Notes: generated from the letters alone by a model not told the origin. Counted from the stretch's first letter, positions 8,411-17,355 are shown. The stretch is DNA of 64,000 nt from Paenibacillus psychroresistens (GCF_009728935.1 NZ_CP034235.1:4440001-4504000); one strand, 5' to 3'. Translations and numbers: made by a program.

Positions 8411-9445
8411 TTAAAGTACAGTTGCTACAAACCAACCACTAACGTTTGGTGGTACTGGTAATGGACGAGATAACAACTGCAACCAACGTTGAGCTGGTTC
8501 GATTGTTACCCATGATTGAGGTGTGATTTTACCAACAACTCTTGCGAATTGCTCAGTAACTTTGTCCATGATGACATTTGCCCCATAAAGAAAAGTGAAC
8601 TTTTCTTTGTCGTTAAGAAGCGCAATCTTGCCCGCTGGAATGAAAGGAACGTCAGCGCCTGCATCATTGGTGTATGTGCCTGTATAACTGAACACGTCCA
8701 GTCCTACGTCACGTAAACGACCGTGGTATGTTACGCCATCTGGTAGCAACGTAGTATCGATATTACCAACGTCAACGCCCACATTAGCAGCAAGTGCCAA
8801 TACTTTCGGGTGACGCATTAGAGCAACGGCTGCATTGTATTCGCAAAGCAAGATGTTAGGTGTAGGGGCATTAGCAGCGATGATCGCTTGTCTTTTAGCG
8901 GCAAGATACGCAATTGGATCAGATGCTGAGTTACTCCAAAGGTTTGTGCCTGAAAGTGTTTCGATATTAGTAAAATCATAATCGATTACTTGGCTAACAC
9001 CTTCGCCAATTTGTGTAACCCTGCCCGTAAACATCAATTCTGCGGCCTGTTGAACCTGACGGCGTGTAATAGTGTCGGCTAGTTCAATAAGGTCCTTTGC
9101 AATTAATTTTTTAGCTCTGACTTCTGGTTGGATTGGGTTGATCAGGCTGTCACCTGCATTTCGAACCTTTAAATCAATTGAAGTGATAGCGCGAGCAGGC
9201 TTGATTAGAGCGGGCTTGTACTGCTTGGCAGTAAAACCAGTTCGTAAAATAACCTTACCTGGTTGTAATTCAGACACGTAAGGCGCGATCGGCTTATTGC
9301 CTTTTAAAGTTTGAATCTCAACAAACTCAGTATCAAAACTTTCACCATCTTGAAAAAATTTATCGAGAATATAAGTGCTCGGTGGAGGCAATTGACCAAC
9401 AACTCTTATAAGCGTTGGGAATGAGTAAATATCTTTGAATGCCAT
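8411..9445 (-). CDS. Major capsid protein (lambda gpE family)
   Basis: A 344-aa capsid protein. Motifs visible are the N-terminal FPTLIRVVGQLPPPSTYILD, the central AITSIDLKVRNAGDSLINP and the helix DTITRRQVQQAAELMFTG, and the C-terminal KEKFTFLYGANVIMDK with PQSWVTIEPAQRWLQLLSRP, all typical of lambda E-type HK97-fold capsids. It follows the decoration protein with 16 bases between, completing a B-C-D-E head cassette. Confidence 0.9.
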   Translation of the reverse strand: MAFKDIYSFPTLIRVVGQLPPPSTYILDKFFQDGESFDTEFVEIQTLKGNKPIAPYVSELQPGKVILRTGFTAKQYKPALIKPARAITSIDLKVRNAGDSLINPIQPEVRAKKLIAKDLIELADTITRRQVQQAAELMFTGRVTQIGEGVSQVIDYDFTNIETLSGTNLWSNSASDPIAYLAAKRQAIIAANAPTPNILLCEYNAAVALMRHPKVLALAANVGVDVGNIDTTLLPDGVTYHGRLRDVGLDVFSYTGTYTNDAGADVPFIPAGKIALLNDKEKFTFLYGANVIMDKVTEQFARVVGKITPQSWVTIEPAQRWLQLLSRPLPVPPNVSGWFVATVL

Positions 9446-9461
9446 CTTGGTTATTCCTCCC

Positions 9462-9845
9462 TTATCCTACTGCTCGTTTTGTGTAAAGCTTTGCTGCATT
9501 TAAAGCTGCTTCGTGAGTAGTGATTGTATCGGTACCGCCGAACTTTAGAGCGGCGCGGTTAAACTCACCTTGTGTGTAAATGGTAGCGCGTTGAATAGCT
9601 ACGGTCGCATCCACATTCTCATCAGCAAGTATGCCAACAGGAACTTTATCTGGCGCACCTGCAGCAGCTGAATCAACTGCTTTGCAGACCCAAGTACCGT
9701 CCGCAGTAAAAGATATTCTGGCCATAACCATTCCTCGGGTATATACAGCACCTGCGAGTACGTTGATGATAATGGATTGCGTTACAATTGGTTCGACCAT
9801 CCCTGCAATTAATTCATCATAATTATCGATTTCATATGCTGCCAT
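9462..9845 (-). CDS. Head decoration protein (lambda gpD family)
   Basis: A 127-aa protein with the gpD family pattern: N-terminal region ending in AGAVYTRGMVMARI, a middle VPVGILADENVDAT segment and the strand TIYTQGEFNRAALKFGG. Such proteins bind as trimers at capsid three-fold sites and stabilise the expanded head. The ATG overlaps the protease stop by one base (TAATG), and the capsid gene follows. Confidence 0.85.
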   Translation of the reverse strand: MAAYEIDNYDELIAGMVEPIVTQSIIINVLAGAVYTRGMVMARISFTADGTWVCKAVDSAAAGAPDKVPVGILADENVDATVAIQRATIYTQGEFNRAALKFGGTDTITTHEAALNAAKLYTKRAVG

Positions 9846-10894
9846 TAGTTCCGACCTCCTCTAAGTTTTTTCATTTCTTCTAGAATATCGTCTGCATCCT
9901 CTTGCGATTGCGCTTCAGGTGTTGGCTTGGTATCGTCCGGATCACCCGGTAAAACACCTTCAGCACCGCTGTTTTTAGCGTCATACAATCTCTTTTGCCC
10001 TTCGGTAGTAAGGCGTTCCGCAGATGCTTTGACAATATCCATCGCAGCTTGAGCAGCAGAGCTACCTTCTGTGATTGCTTTGGCTACAATGTCCTTCGCC
10101 CCGGGTGCTCCTGCTAATGAATTGAGCTCGGTAATTCTGTTGCGCTCTTGAGACAACCCAACCTGAATAGCTGCGTTATATATTTCTGGATGCTTTGTTT
10201 TTAATTCATCTAAATCTTTCAAACTATCATCTCCTTCTTCGCCTTTAGGCTCTGGTTCAATTGGTGGTAACTTATTCTTTAATAATTCATTCCGCGCTTT
10301 GTCCATGACTGCCTGAGGTAGAGTAAATGAAACTCCTAGGTTAGCGACTAGTTTAAGTTGATTCGCATCATCAAACATGATTTCATCAGCAAATCCCTTC
10401 TCCAAAGCTTGTTGAGCCGTGAAGAAAGTCTCATGATCCATCATGTTCAGCAACTCATCCCTAGGCAGTCCAGTTTTGAGAATATAGGCATTGGCAATAG
10501 AATCGTTTACTTGCTTTAGGAAGTCAGCATTTTTTTGCATATCCCTGTAATCACCATATTGTCCATTCGCAGCATTGTGAATCATGAATTGAGCCGTAGG
10601 GGCTATCATGAGCTTCTTTGTGCCCATTGCCGCAACCCCAGCTGCGCTAGCGCACATCCCCACAATCTTAGATACGCTATTTCCTGAGTATTCTTTTAAG
10701 GATGCGTAGATGTCAGATCCTGCCCAAACGCTACCACCAGGGGAATTGATATAAACCTCAATATCCTCACCATTGGCTTCAGTTAGTTGATCCGCAATCT
10801 TATTAGGACTCACCGCCTCAATCCCAAACCAATCATAAATTTCAATATCGTCATTTGAAACTATGATCCCTTTAAGGTTGATCTTCTTCGGCAT
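9845..10894 (-). CDS. ClpP-like prohead protease / scaffold (lambda gpC-type)
   Basis: About 349 aa from MPKKINLKG, chosen because GGGGGTGAT lies upstream of 10894. Residues 1-190 form a ClpP/S14 fold: the substrate-strand motif INSPGGSVWAG, catalytic Ser in GMCASAAGVAA and His in QFMIHNAA. The part after residue 205 (EPKGEEGDD... and a long helix) resembles a scaffold. Such proteins cut head precursors during maturation. The start overlaps the end of the portal gene by 23 bases. Confidence 0.9.
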   Translation of the reverse strand: MPKKINLKGIIVSNDDIEIYDWFGIEAVSPNKIADQLTEANGEDIEVYINSPGGSVWAGSDIYASLKEYSGNSVSKIVGMCASAAGVAAMGTKKLMIAPTAQFMIHNAANGQYGDYRDMQKNADFLKQVNDSIANAYILKTGLPRDELLNMMDHETFFTAQQALEKGFADEIMFDDANQLKLVANLGVSFTLPQAVMDKARNELLKNKLPPIEPEPKGEEGDDSLKDLDELKTKHPEIYNAAIQVGLSQERNRITELNSLAGAPGAKDIVAKAITEGSSAAQAAMDIVKASAERLTTEGQKRLYDAKNSGAEGVLPGDPDDTKPTPEAQSQEDADDILEEMKKLRGGRN

Positions 10895-12464
10895 TTTTGT
10901 TATCACCCCCTTCAACCGGAACATTTAAGCCATATTGCTCTCGTAAAGCTTTTTCCCTAGCAAGCTGCCTAATATTGTTTTCCCACTCGCTGCCAGTAAG
11001 TTCAGCCGTTTCACGCTCAGCTGTACTAAATCCTTGCGCCACACGAATGACAGCAGCATTAACTTCTTTGAGTGGATCTAGCTGACCATTACTTGGGCCG
11101 TGCCACTCTGCTTTGGTGTAGGCTTTGAATAAAAGCGGATCGTCGAATATACCAGGCGCATCAATCCGCCCTTTGATCACAGCTTCAGCAAACCACTCTT
11201 CATAAATCGGCTGGCAGAAATCAGAAGACATCCAAGCCCTGCGCATGCGAAACATTTTCCAAGCTTCTAGTAGAGCACCTCTACTTGCTGAATAAGAGGC
11301 AGTAAAGTGTTTGAGTAACAACTCATACGGTAGTTCTAAAGAAGCGCCAACTTGCCTTAATATGGATGTAACAAACGGGTCGAACCCTGAGTTAGGACGA
11401 AGCGGATTGGCTATTGTGGCCTTCTCGCCAGGTTCTAAAAACTGAATAGCTCCGTTGCCAAGCTTTAAATCACCCGGGTCACCAATTGGTAATGGTTCTC
11501 CAGTTGGATTATCTGGTTGCGTAATTCCAAATTGATCCGGTTCTGAATCGGGAGTCTCGACGAAAACGGTAAACATCCCACTGATTACGGCAGCCATCAG
11601 TTCAGCCTCGGTGTAGCGCTCCAATTGTTTTAATGACTCGATGATCGGAGCCAAGATTGGAACACCTCTGCGCTGCTCTGGGCGCTCTGCTTCCATAAGG
11701 TGCAGAACGTTACGCCTGCCGCTCTCTTTGCCAATGACTTCGACGCGCTTCCAGTCTGCTAATACTGCGGTTGATGATCCTGGATGTTTATTGGAAAACC
11801 AATAAGCTGCAATCATTCCATCCGAGTCCATTTCAACGCCGCTGCTAATCTTAGCCGTATCCACAACTGTTTTGCCAATTGGATTATTACAACGATCTGC
11901 CTCTATCAACCGCACCCGCAAGTCGTAAACCGTATGGTCACGAGGTAGAAGCGGTAGCAATATAAAGACATCCCCGCTCATAATCCAAGATAAAAAAGCA
12001 AGTTGCTGGAGCTCATAGAAATTATGAAGCCCGGTAGAATCACAATCCTTTGATTCGGCCCACAATAAAAACTCGCGCTCGATCTTCCGTTTTAACTCGC
12101 CGGCTTGATCCTCTGTAAGATTTAAAAAATCGGCATCAAAGCTAGGTTTCAACCGTAGCCCCGTGCCGATAATATTTGTACGCATTGTTTTCAAAGCTCC
12201 GTTTGCCATTGAACCGCCCATATACAAATCACGAGCTCGCGGCCTAAGAGCATCTAAGTTCTCGTGGATATCTTCTTCAGCATCGCCAGCAAAAGGATTC
12301 CAAGCAGCTAAGGACTTCCTTTTACGGCTAGCCCCATGATCTCCGTATCCTTGATTCAAAACCTGTTGTATCTTTTGGTTGCGGACAATCTCTGTTCGTG
12401 CCCGTTCCCTATTGAGTGCAATATTGGGGGCTATCGTGCCGACAACTCTATCAATCCAGCTCAT
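10872..12464 (-). CDS. Portal protein (lambda gpB family)
   Basis: A 530-aa portal protein of the lambda B type. Recognisable parts are the N-terminal AWNPFAGDAEEDIHENLDAL, then NGALKTMRTNIIGTGLRLKP, a WVMSGDVFILLPLLPRD-like core around residue 155, and RRGVPILAPIIESLKQLERY before the stem and clip. The C-terminal SASRGALLEAWKMFRMRR helix forms the wing and crown boundary. A dodecamer forms the vertex channel for DNA. Overlaps gpW by four bases (ATGA). Confidence 0.92.
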   Translation of the reverse strand: MSWIDRVVGTIAPNIALNRERARTEIVRNQKIQQVLNQGYGDHGASRKRKSLAAWNPFAGDAEEDIHENLDALRPRARDLYMGGSMANGALKTMRTNIIGTGLRLKPSFDADFLNLTEDQAGELKRKIEREFLLWAESKDCDSTGLHNFYELQQLAFLSWIMSGDVFILLPLLPRDHTVYDLRVRLIEADRCNNPIGKTVVDTAKISSGVEMDSDGMIAAYWFSNKHPGSSTAVLADWKRVEVIGKESGRRNVLHLMEAERPEQRRGVPILAPIIESLKQLERYTEAELMAAVISGMFTVFVETPDSEPDQFGITQPDNPTGEPLPIGDPGDLKLGNGAIQFLEPGEKATIANPLRPNSGFDPFVTSILRQVGASLELPYELLLKHFTASYSASRGALLEAWKMFRMRRAWMSSDFCQPIYEEWFAEAVIKGRIDAPGIFDDPLLFKAYTKAEWHGPSNGQLDPLKEVNAAVIRVAQGFSTAERETAELTGSEWENNIRQLAREKALREQYGLNVPVEGGDNKNAEEDQP

Positions 12465-12691
12465 AAATCAATAGGAATGTACCTGCGGACTTTAGATTTT
12501 TTCCCCATGCCAGGTGTTGCTCCATTAACTTGGTTCTGCCAATATCTAATTTGAGTCATTACATCTTTCAGGTCCACGCGAGTAAGTGATCTACTCCCTA
12601 TCGTGTAAGATTGAGCGGTTGATAAGGCTAATTCGGCAGCCAGCCAAGAATCTAGATGCATCTGTGAAACCTCTAATGAATATTGTGCCAT
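12461..12691 (-). CDS. gpW-like head completion protein
   Basis: A 76-aa helical protein with the gpW layout: two helices around an ALSTAQSYTIGSRSLTR hinge, then LKDVMTQIRYWQNQVNG and a basic C-terminal tail. gpW binds the portal after packaging and gates DNA for tail joining. It sits between the terminase large subunit and the portal, exactly as W does in lambda. Start ATG at 12691 follows AGGTGAAAGGG. Confidence 0.85.
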   Translation of the reverse strand: MAQYSLEVSQMHLDSWLAAELALSTAQSYTIGSRSLTRVDLKDVMTQIRYWQNQVNGATPGMGKKSKVRRYIPIDL

Positions 12692-12712
12692 TCCCTTTCA
12701 CCTCCCCTCACG

Positions 12713-14578
12713 CTAAACGCTACTGCTTGTGCCTCTTCGCCTCTGTCTCGTCAGAACAGTTGCTGGTTTGTCTTCATCAATATTTAATGGCGGAAGCTCT
12801 ACATCTAAATTCGGGTTTAATATCTCAATGGCAGCACGATTGTAAACCGCTAAATCTAGCGGCTCATTCCTTGCTTTTATTTTCACCCAAACTGTATAAG
12901 GAATTCCCATCTTATAACGTGTGCGCAATTCCTCGGCAGTTAATCCGTCGAAGTATTCTTCATTGTAGCCCCGATCCTTCTCACGAGTCGTTAAAGGAAA
13001 GTGACAATAGCCTGGTTGATCTGCTTTTTGTTGAAGCAGGGCCATAACCTTCGCTTTTCCTTCATCAACTCCGAGCCGAACCACTGTTGCATTATATCGA
13101 TTGCTTGTAGATGTGCCTGCCACCAGCGGTAGATACTTACCATCGCCCGGGCTTTCACCCTTTATTGCAAATAAGCGACGGGTGAAGCGATCCTTACAGA
13201 ACTTATACACCTCATTGGTAAAGTGACCCCCTGAATCCATGCAAGAAACTGCAACACGAAATTCCCTACCGTGTTCATCTTTCCAAACGCGCTGCAGATA
13301 TTCGTCAAGGTCCTTCCATACTTGAGGCTGCTTGAGATCTCCATAAATCTTGTGGTACTCGATTCTCCAAGATTCATGATTAGCGCCCCATCCCATGATT
13401 TCAACCTCGAAACGATTGTCCTGTGTATCAACTGCAGCTGTAAGGATCTTCACGCCTTCTGGAACATCCGCATGATACTTTTCACGGCGATTCATTAAAA
13501 CACTTTCGTCGATCTTCTCGCCTTTTTCTTCCCACTCTTCAGCGAGCACCGTGTTAACCCAGACCTTCATCAATTCGATGTCGCCTTTTTTTACCAACTT
13601 CTCAGCTGTTTTAAATTTCTGAACGATACGGGGCCAGCTCGAGAAGGTGCTGGCGAGTTGATTTAAATGAAAGCCTCTGGTATCTGCGTGCTGCTTCCGA
13701 GCAATCCACTTACCTTTGTATTCCATCCCCGCTTTCCATTCCTGCTCGCTATGTAAAACACCACAATAACGGCAGCTATGCGCAACGGAAGTTGTTTTCA
13801 TTTTAATATCGTCGTATTCAAACTTGATTTGCTTCCACGAAAAAGGCTGGAGCTCATCACAACTGGGACAAGGTACACACCATTCCTCTTGGGTACTGTC
13901 CTCGTAGAAATTTTCAATACGCGATGAGCCTTTAATGGTTGGCGTTGATACCAGAACCCTTTTGCGATTCCAAAATGTTTCCATACGTGCTGTGACCAAT
14001 GCAACTGGGTCGCCTTCCTTGCCAGCTGATGCGGGGTAACGATCAACCTCATCACAGAAAACTATTCTAATTGGACGAGACGCCAAAGAAGCTGGAGAGT
14101 TAGCCCCTGCCATTGTGATATGACCACCTGCGAAAGTCTTGTGTAGCAATGTATTGCCTCCATCGCGACTCTTGCCGCTACCAACAACCTCTCTAAGCTT
14201 GGGTGATTTCTTATACATAGGTGCAAGCCTATCCTTAGAGAATGCTTGGGCTAATTCAAGTGTAGGCTGCAACAACATCATAGGAGCCGGCTCATGGTCC
14301 GTGTGGAATCCTATGGCATTAAGTAAGCCCTCTGTTTTCCCTAACTGAGATGCCCACTTTAAAACGATCGTCTCAATGTTAGGATCCGTTATTGCATCAA
14401 ACGGCCCTCTTTGGTAAGGGGCTCGATTCGTATTCCACGGACCAGCTTCAGCAGAAGACACCGATGAAAGAATTCGATAACGATCTGCCCATTCTGATAC
14501 GGTCATTTTGGCTGGTGGAGCTAATGAACGGAGAGTATTTCGAAATAATCGTTCAGTCCTCTTCCGATCTTCGTTCAT
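12713..14578 (-). CDS. Terminase large subunit (GpA family)
   Basis: About 621 aa from MNEDRKRTERL. The N-terminal ATPase carries a GpA-type P loop (KWASQLGKTEGLLNAIG near residue 73) and an acidic Walker B (IRIVFCDEVDRYPAS). The C-terminal nuclease domain follows VKILTAAVDTQDNRFEVEI, with the acidic residues of the RNase H-like fold. A zinc-binding cluster (CPSCDE...CRYCG) lies near residue 235. The enzyme cuts concatemers and pumps DNA into the head. Another start at 14611 would overlap the small subunit by 59 bases; the chosen start overlaps by 26. Confidence 0.92.
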   Translation of the reverse strand: MNEDRKRTERLFRNTLRSLAPPAKMTVSEWADRYRILSSVSSAEAGPWNTNRAPYQRGPFDAITDPNIETIVLKWASQLGKTEGLLNAIGFHTDHEPAPMMLLQPTLELAQAFSKDRLAPMYKKSPKLREVVGSGKSRDGGNTLLHKTFAGGHITMAGANSPASLASRPIRIVFCDEVDRYPASAGKEGDPVALVTARMETFWNRKRVLVSTPTIKGSSRIENFYEDSTQEEWCVPCPSCDELQPFSWKQIKFEYDDIKMKTTSVAHSCRYCGVLHSEQEWKAGMEYKGKWIARKQHADTRGFHLNQLASTFSSWPRIVQKFKTAEKLVKKGDIELMKVWVNTVLAEEWEEKGEKIDESVLMNRREKYHADVPEGVKILTAAVDTQDNRFEVEIMGWGANHESWRIEYHKIYGDLKQPQVWKDLDEYLQRVWKDEHGREFRVAVSCMDSGGHFTNEVYKFCKDRFTRRLFAIKGESPGDGKYLPLVAGTSTSNRYNATVVRLGVDEGKAKVMALLQQKADQPGYCHFPLTTREKDRGYNEEYFDGLTAEELRTRYKMGIPYTVWVKIKARNEPLDLAVYNRAAIEILNPNLDVELPPLNIDEDKPATVLTRQRRRGTSSSV

Positions 14579-15086
14579 CTGCTGCACCTGCCTTAAATGC
14601 ATCTGAGTCATAGTCAGCCAATGTGGTTAAACATGTCCTTATTTCTTCTGTAAGAATATCAATAACGGATGGCAGGCTTGAATTATTCAAAATCTTAGGT
14701 CCCATCTTATTAGGTAAACCCAATAATCTAGATCGTAATGAAATTAGCATGTCATTCATTACTGCCTCAACATCAGCGGCAGCATGCAGTTCACCTCGCA
14801 TAACCGCCAGCTCTAAAGATGCCTTCTCGGTCTTGATTCGCTCGTGTTCTGTCTTATGGTCGACGAGCCGAGGCTTGTTATCCTCTTCTTTACCGCCAGA
14901 AGCATAAAGGATATAAGCTTGAACGGCATCGACTAATATATACTTACCTCGGCCTACCTGGAACAAGATACGATCGCGGGTTAATTGGCGAATCCATTGC
15001 GGAGTTTTGCCGATGATTGCTCCCAGTTCTGAGGTAGACACTTCCTTTTCCAACTGCTGCTCAAGCTTTGTTTTAGGTTTCGCCAT
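14553..15086 (-). CDS. Terminase small subunit (Nu1-like)
   Basis: A 177-aa DNA-binding protein. Residues 15-70 give a winged helix of the Nu1/MerR type (STSELGAIIGKTPQWIRQLT, then a wing GRGKYILVDAVQAYI). The middle is a charged helix (EHERIKTEKASLELAVMRGE) typical of Nu1 self-association. Small terminases bind cos and load the large subunit. It is the first gene of the packaging series and is preceded only by the HNH gene. Confidence 0.88.
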   Translation of the reverse strand: MAKPKTKLEQQLEKEVSTSELGAIIGKTPQWIRQLTRDRILFQVGRGKYILVDAVQAYILYASGGKEEDNKPRLVDHKTEHERIKTEKASLELAVMRGELHAAADVEAVMNDMLISLRSRLLGLPNKMGPKILNNSSLPSVIDILTEEIRTCLTTLADYDSDAFKAGAADERRSEED

Positions 15087-15103
15087 TCTCCCCAGCTCGC
15101 TTT

Positions 15104-15583
15104 CTATATAACGTTCAATCGCGCGAATTCTCCGAACACCTCTTTAGCGTATTCATTGTAGGCAAGTGCAGCATCTGATTCATTTTCAAAACGTCCAATA
15201 CTTTTCTTCTTAGATTTAATTGTAATTTTAGCTCGCCATTTTTTTCTTTCCTTATCCCAAGAGACCCCTTTGTGTCGGGATGATCCGTTTGCTATTTTTC
15301 CGTTGTTATTCGCATTCTGTTGGCGCGTAGCCAATCTCAGGTTTTGCTTTCTATTATCTGAGCGATCCCCATTTATATGGTCCATCTCGCAATTCTTAAT
15401 TACCGAAGTCCCCATAACTCGATGATGCATATAAATAGTTATTTTTTTATTTTTAGTTTGATCCCATTCCGTTCGTATGGCATAGCCGTATTTATGCCTC
15501 CACTTTACACTATTGATTCTTTCATATTCTTCATCATCAACAGTCGCGAATTTATTTTGTGTGAGCTCAATCAGTTTTGCTAT
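15104..15583 (-). pseudogene. HNH-AP2 endonuclease with lost start codon
   Basis: The frame encodes a complete HNH homing-type endonuclease of about 159 aa. It starts AKLIELTQNKFATVDDEEYE, has the HNH core MDHINGDRSDNRKQNLRLAT and an AP2 DNA-binding domain (HKGVSWDKERKKWRAKI...SIGRFENESDAALAYNEYAKE). The expected ATG of the opening M-A-K-L is ATA at 15583, and an in-frame TGA lies upstream at about 15613. The only internal ATG (15430) would remove the N-terminal third. So it is either a decayed gene or one started at ATA/CTG. HNH genes beside terminase are common in cos phages, where they may assist packaging. Confidence 0.7.
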
Positions 15584-15671
15584 TCTGTCCGCCCCGCTTT
15601 CGTAAAAGATAATTCAAAATGCATGCTAATTAGAAGAACATTAGTTGAAGCTAAAATTTATAAACACAAAA

Positions 15672-15696
15672 ATCCCTTCTCGGAAAGAGAAAGGGA
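15672..15696 (-). terminator. Rho-independent terminator
   Basis: Minus strand: CCCTT-T-CTC stem, short loop, GAGAAGGG, then ATTTTTG. An eight-pair stem with one bulged T. It ends transcription of the two micro-genes to its right. Confidence 0.65.
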
Positions 15697-15718
15697 AAGT
15701 GAAATTTGAAATTTTTAT

Positions 15719-15853
15719 CTACGTGTATTTCGGGCTCGCACGAACCCACCAACGGGCTAGGTGGCTGGGAGTACCTTTTGCGTACCATATCGTATCATTT
15801 AAGGCGTTTTTGATCATTTCGATACATTTAGTTACATAATTGCAATGACTCAT
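15719..15853 (-). CDS. Phage micro-protein, 44 aa
   Basis: A 44-aa open frame (MSHCNYVTKCIEM...) with an aromatic, basic C-terminus (WYAKGTPSHLARWWVRASP). Its ATG overlaps the TGA of the 36-aa gene upstream as ATGA, so it is probably translated by re-initiation, and a terminator follows 23 bases after the stop. No family is recognised. The coupling and terminator support a real gene more than length does. Confidence 0.5.
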   Translation of the reverse strand: MSHCNYVTKCIEMIKNALNDTIWYAKGTPSHLARWWVRASPKYT

Positions 15854-15960
15854 ACCCACGCAGATGGATCACCTAGTATATCTTCTAAGCTACCCACATC
15901 CTCATTAGTGACCTCTTCTTTGTCCTTGGGCTGACTCTCGTACTCTTCCTGACTATTCAT
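15850..15960 (-). CDS. Phage micro-protein, 36 aa, acidic
   Basis: A 36-aa acidic protein (MNSQEEYESQPKDKEE..., ending LEDILGDPSAWV). The ATG at 15960 is six bases after AGGGGTG, a good ribosome binding site. It starts a two-gene unit with the 44-aa gene and lies upstream of the HNH and terminase genes. Function unknown. Confidence 0.5.
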   Translation of the reverse strand: MNSQEEYESQPKDKEEVTNEDVGSLEDILGDPSAWV

Positions 15961-16481
15961 ATACAACACCCCTTCGATTTGTTCTTCTTTAGAGCACTCG
16001 TGTAATTAAGGCGGTGTTTAAGATCAAACCCCTACACGGTGCTATTGCGCCTCTGATTTTTTAAAACCGCCCTACTTAAACCATGTCTTGCACTACTCAT
16101 AGGAAAGAGCTGCTTTAAACAGAAAAATAAACGTTTCTCATATAGAGAACGCTTGGATAATGGAGCTCGGCTTGGCGCGGCTCAATAGCACGAACTCGCT
16201 TTGCTGTTCGCTTAAAGATCTTACGTATCTAGTAACTAGAGTATAAATACAGCCCTTATAAACCTTATATGAAGAAACACGATATCACATAATGTCGAAC
16301 ATCTATATTCGTCCATATTCGGGCATTTAATTAAATTGATTGTGCAAAATCTTACGAATGCTAGTTCTCGCGAACATTTGCTTCCATTATTGGAAATATG
16401 AGAACATGTCGACTCCTAGTATTTCTTGTTAAAATTTAGTAGAATCGGTCATAGATGATAAATTAATTAATGGGGTGATTT
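15961..16481. other. Gene-free spacer between late and cargo regions
   Basis: No supported coding frame. It holds a minus-strand hairpin (16129-16154) and AT-rich, repeat-poor sequence. The stretch separates the minus-strand late genes from the plus-strand DUF4393 gene, so promoters for both should be here, but I could not assign clean -35/-10 boxes. Confidence 0.4.
16129..16154 (-). terminator. Hairpin, probable minus-strand terminator
   Basis: Minus strand AAGCG-TTCTC, loop TATAT, GAGAA-A-CGTTT then ATTTTT: ten pairs with one bulged A and a T tract. No annotated gene lies directly upstream, so what it ends is unclear. Confidence 0.5.
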
Positions 16482-17273
16482 GTGTTGGGAAATCTAAAAG
16501 ATGCCGCTGATGCAATTGAAGGTATAACGAAATCAGTTCCTATTTACCCAGATCTATTACAACCAGCTATGCAAGAATTGGGCAAAGGCATTCATACATT
16601 AGCGAAAACCGTGAACATTGCTCTCTCACCAATTTCAGCCTTAGTTTGGTCATACGATACTATAAAAGGATTTATCCAGGAATCATTAGAAGATAAGCTT
16701 AAAAATGTACCAAGAGAAAACATAATATCTCCAGCTCCAGAAGTTGCAGTTCCCACTATCGAAGCACTCAGATATCTCGGGCACAAGGAAGAACTGAGAG
16801 AGATGTTTTCCAATCTATTGGCGACTTCTATGAATAGTGAAATTGCAAAAATGGCGCATCCATCCTTTGTTGAAATAATAAAACAGTTAACTTCAGATGA
16901 AGCAAAGATATTAAAGTTAATAAAAACAAATAATTTCATGCCTATAATAGACTTGAATAGGCTTGTTGAAGGTTCAAGTTTTTCAATTGTTGTAAAGAAT
17001 TTTACAATCATTCAATATAGTATTGGTTGTGAATTCCCAGAATTAGGATCCTCTTATATTGAGAATATTAATAGGCTTGGGTTGATTCAAATCAATAACA
17101 CATCGCTCACAGATAAAACTTATTATAACGATTTAGAAAACCACATTCAGATACTCAGCAGGATAAAACAGATAGAGGATGATGGTTTGCAATATCAAAT
17201 AAATAAATTCATATACCATCGGACTTCATTTGGGCAGAAATTTTATAATGCTTGCATTAAGGATATTACATAA
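16482..17273 (+). CDS. Abi-alpha (DUF4393) family protein
   Basis: A 263-aa protein on the strand opposite the late genes, starting at GTG after GGGGTGA. It shows the DUF4393/Abi_alpha plan: an N-terminal helical region (NIALSPISALVWSYDTIKGFI near residue 50 is hydrophobic), then the conserved NVPRENIISPAPEVAVPTIE and the family's RYLGHKEELREMFSNLLATSM followed by HPSFVEIIKQL. The family is linked to abortive phage infection. Independent orientation and AT-rich composition mark it as prophage cargo, so superinfection exclusion is a reasonable guess, but no activity can be read from sequence. Confidence 0.75.
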   Translation: MLGNLKDAADAIEGITKSVPIYPDLLQPAMQELGKGIHTLAKTVNIALSPISALVWSYDTIKGFIQESLEDKLKNVPRENIISPAPEVAVPTIEALRYLGHKEELREMFSNLLATSMNSEIAKMAHPSFVEIIKQLTSDEAKILKLIKTNNFMPIIDLNRLVEGSSFSIVVKNFTIIQYSIGCEFPELGSSYIENINRLGLIQINNTSLTDKTYYNDLENHIQILSRIKQIEDDGLQYQINKFIYHRTSFGQKFYNACIKDIT

Positions 17274-17286
17274 TCTACTTATTCTG

Positions 17287-17323
17287 TCCACCTACGAGCT
17301 CATTCGTATAGTGGATTTTTTAT
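17287..17323 (+). terminator. Terminator of the DUF4393 gene
   Basis: TCCAC...TACGA, loop, TCGTA...GTGGA then TTTTTTA on the plus strand, starting 14 bases after the stop codon. Confidence 0.65.
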
Positions 17324-17329
17324 ATTAAA

Positions 17330-17349
17330 AAACACCTGTTAGGGTGTTT
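17330..17349 (-). terminator. Terminator of the coiled-coil gene
   Basis: Minus strand AAACACC, loop, GGTGTTT followed by TTTTT, immediately after the stop of the 17356-17688 gene. Together with the previous entry it forms a back-to-back terminator pair. Confidence 0.7.
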
Positions 17350-17355
17350 AGGTTT

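Noticed and set aside
12586-13047. A 153-aa plus-strand open frame
   Set aside because: It is antisense to the terminase and gpW genes, with no protein-like features or ribosome binding site.
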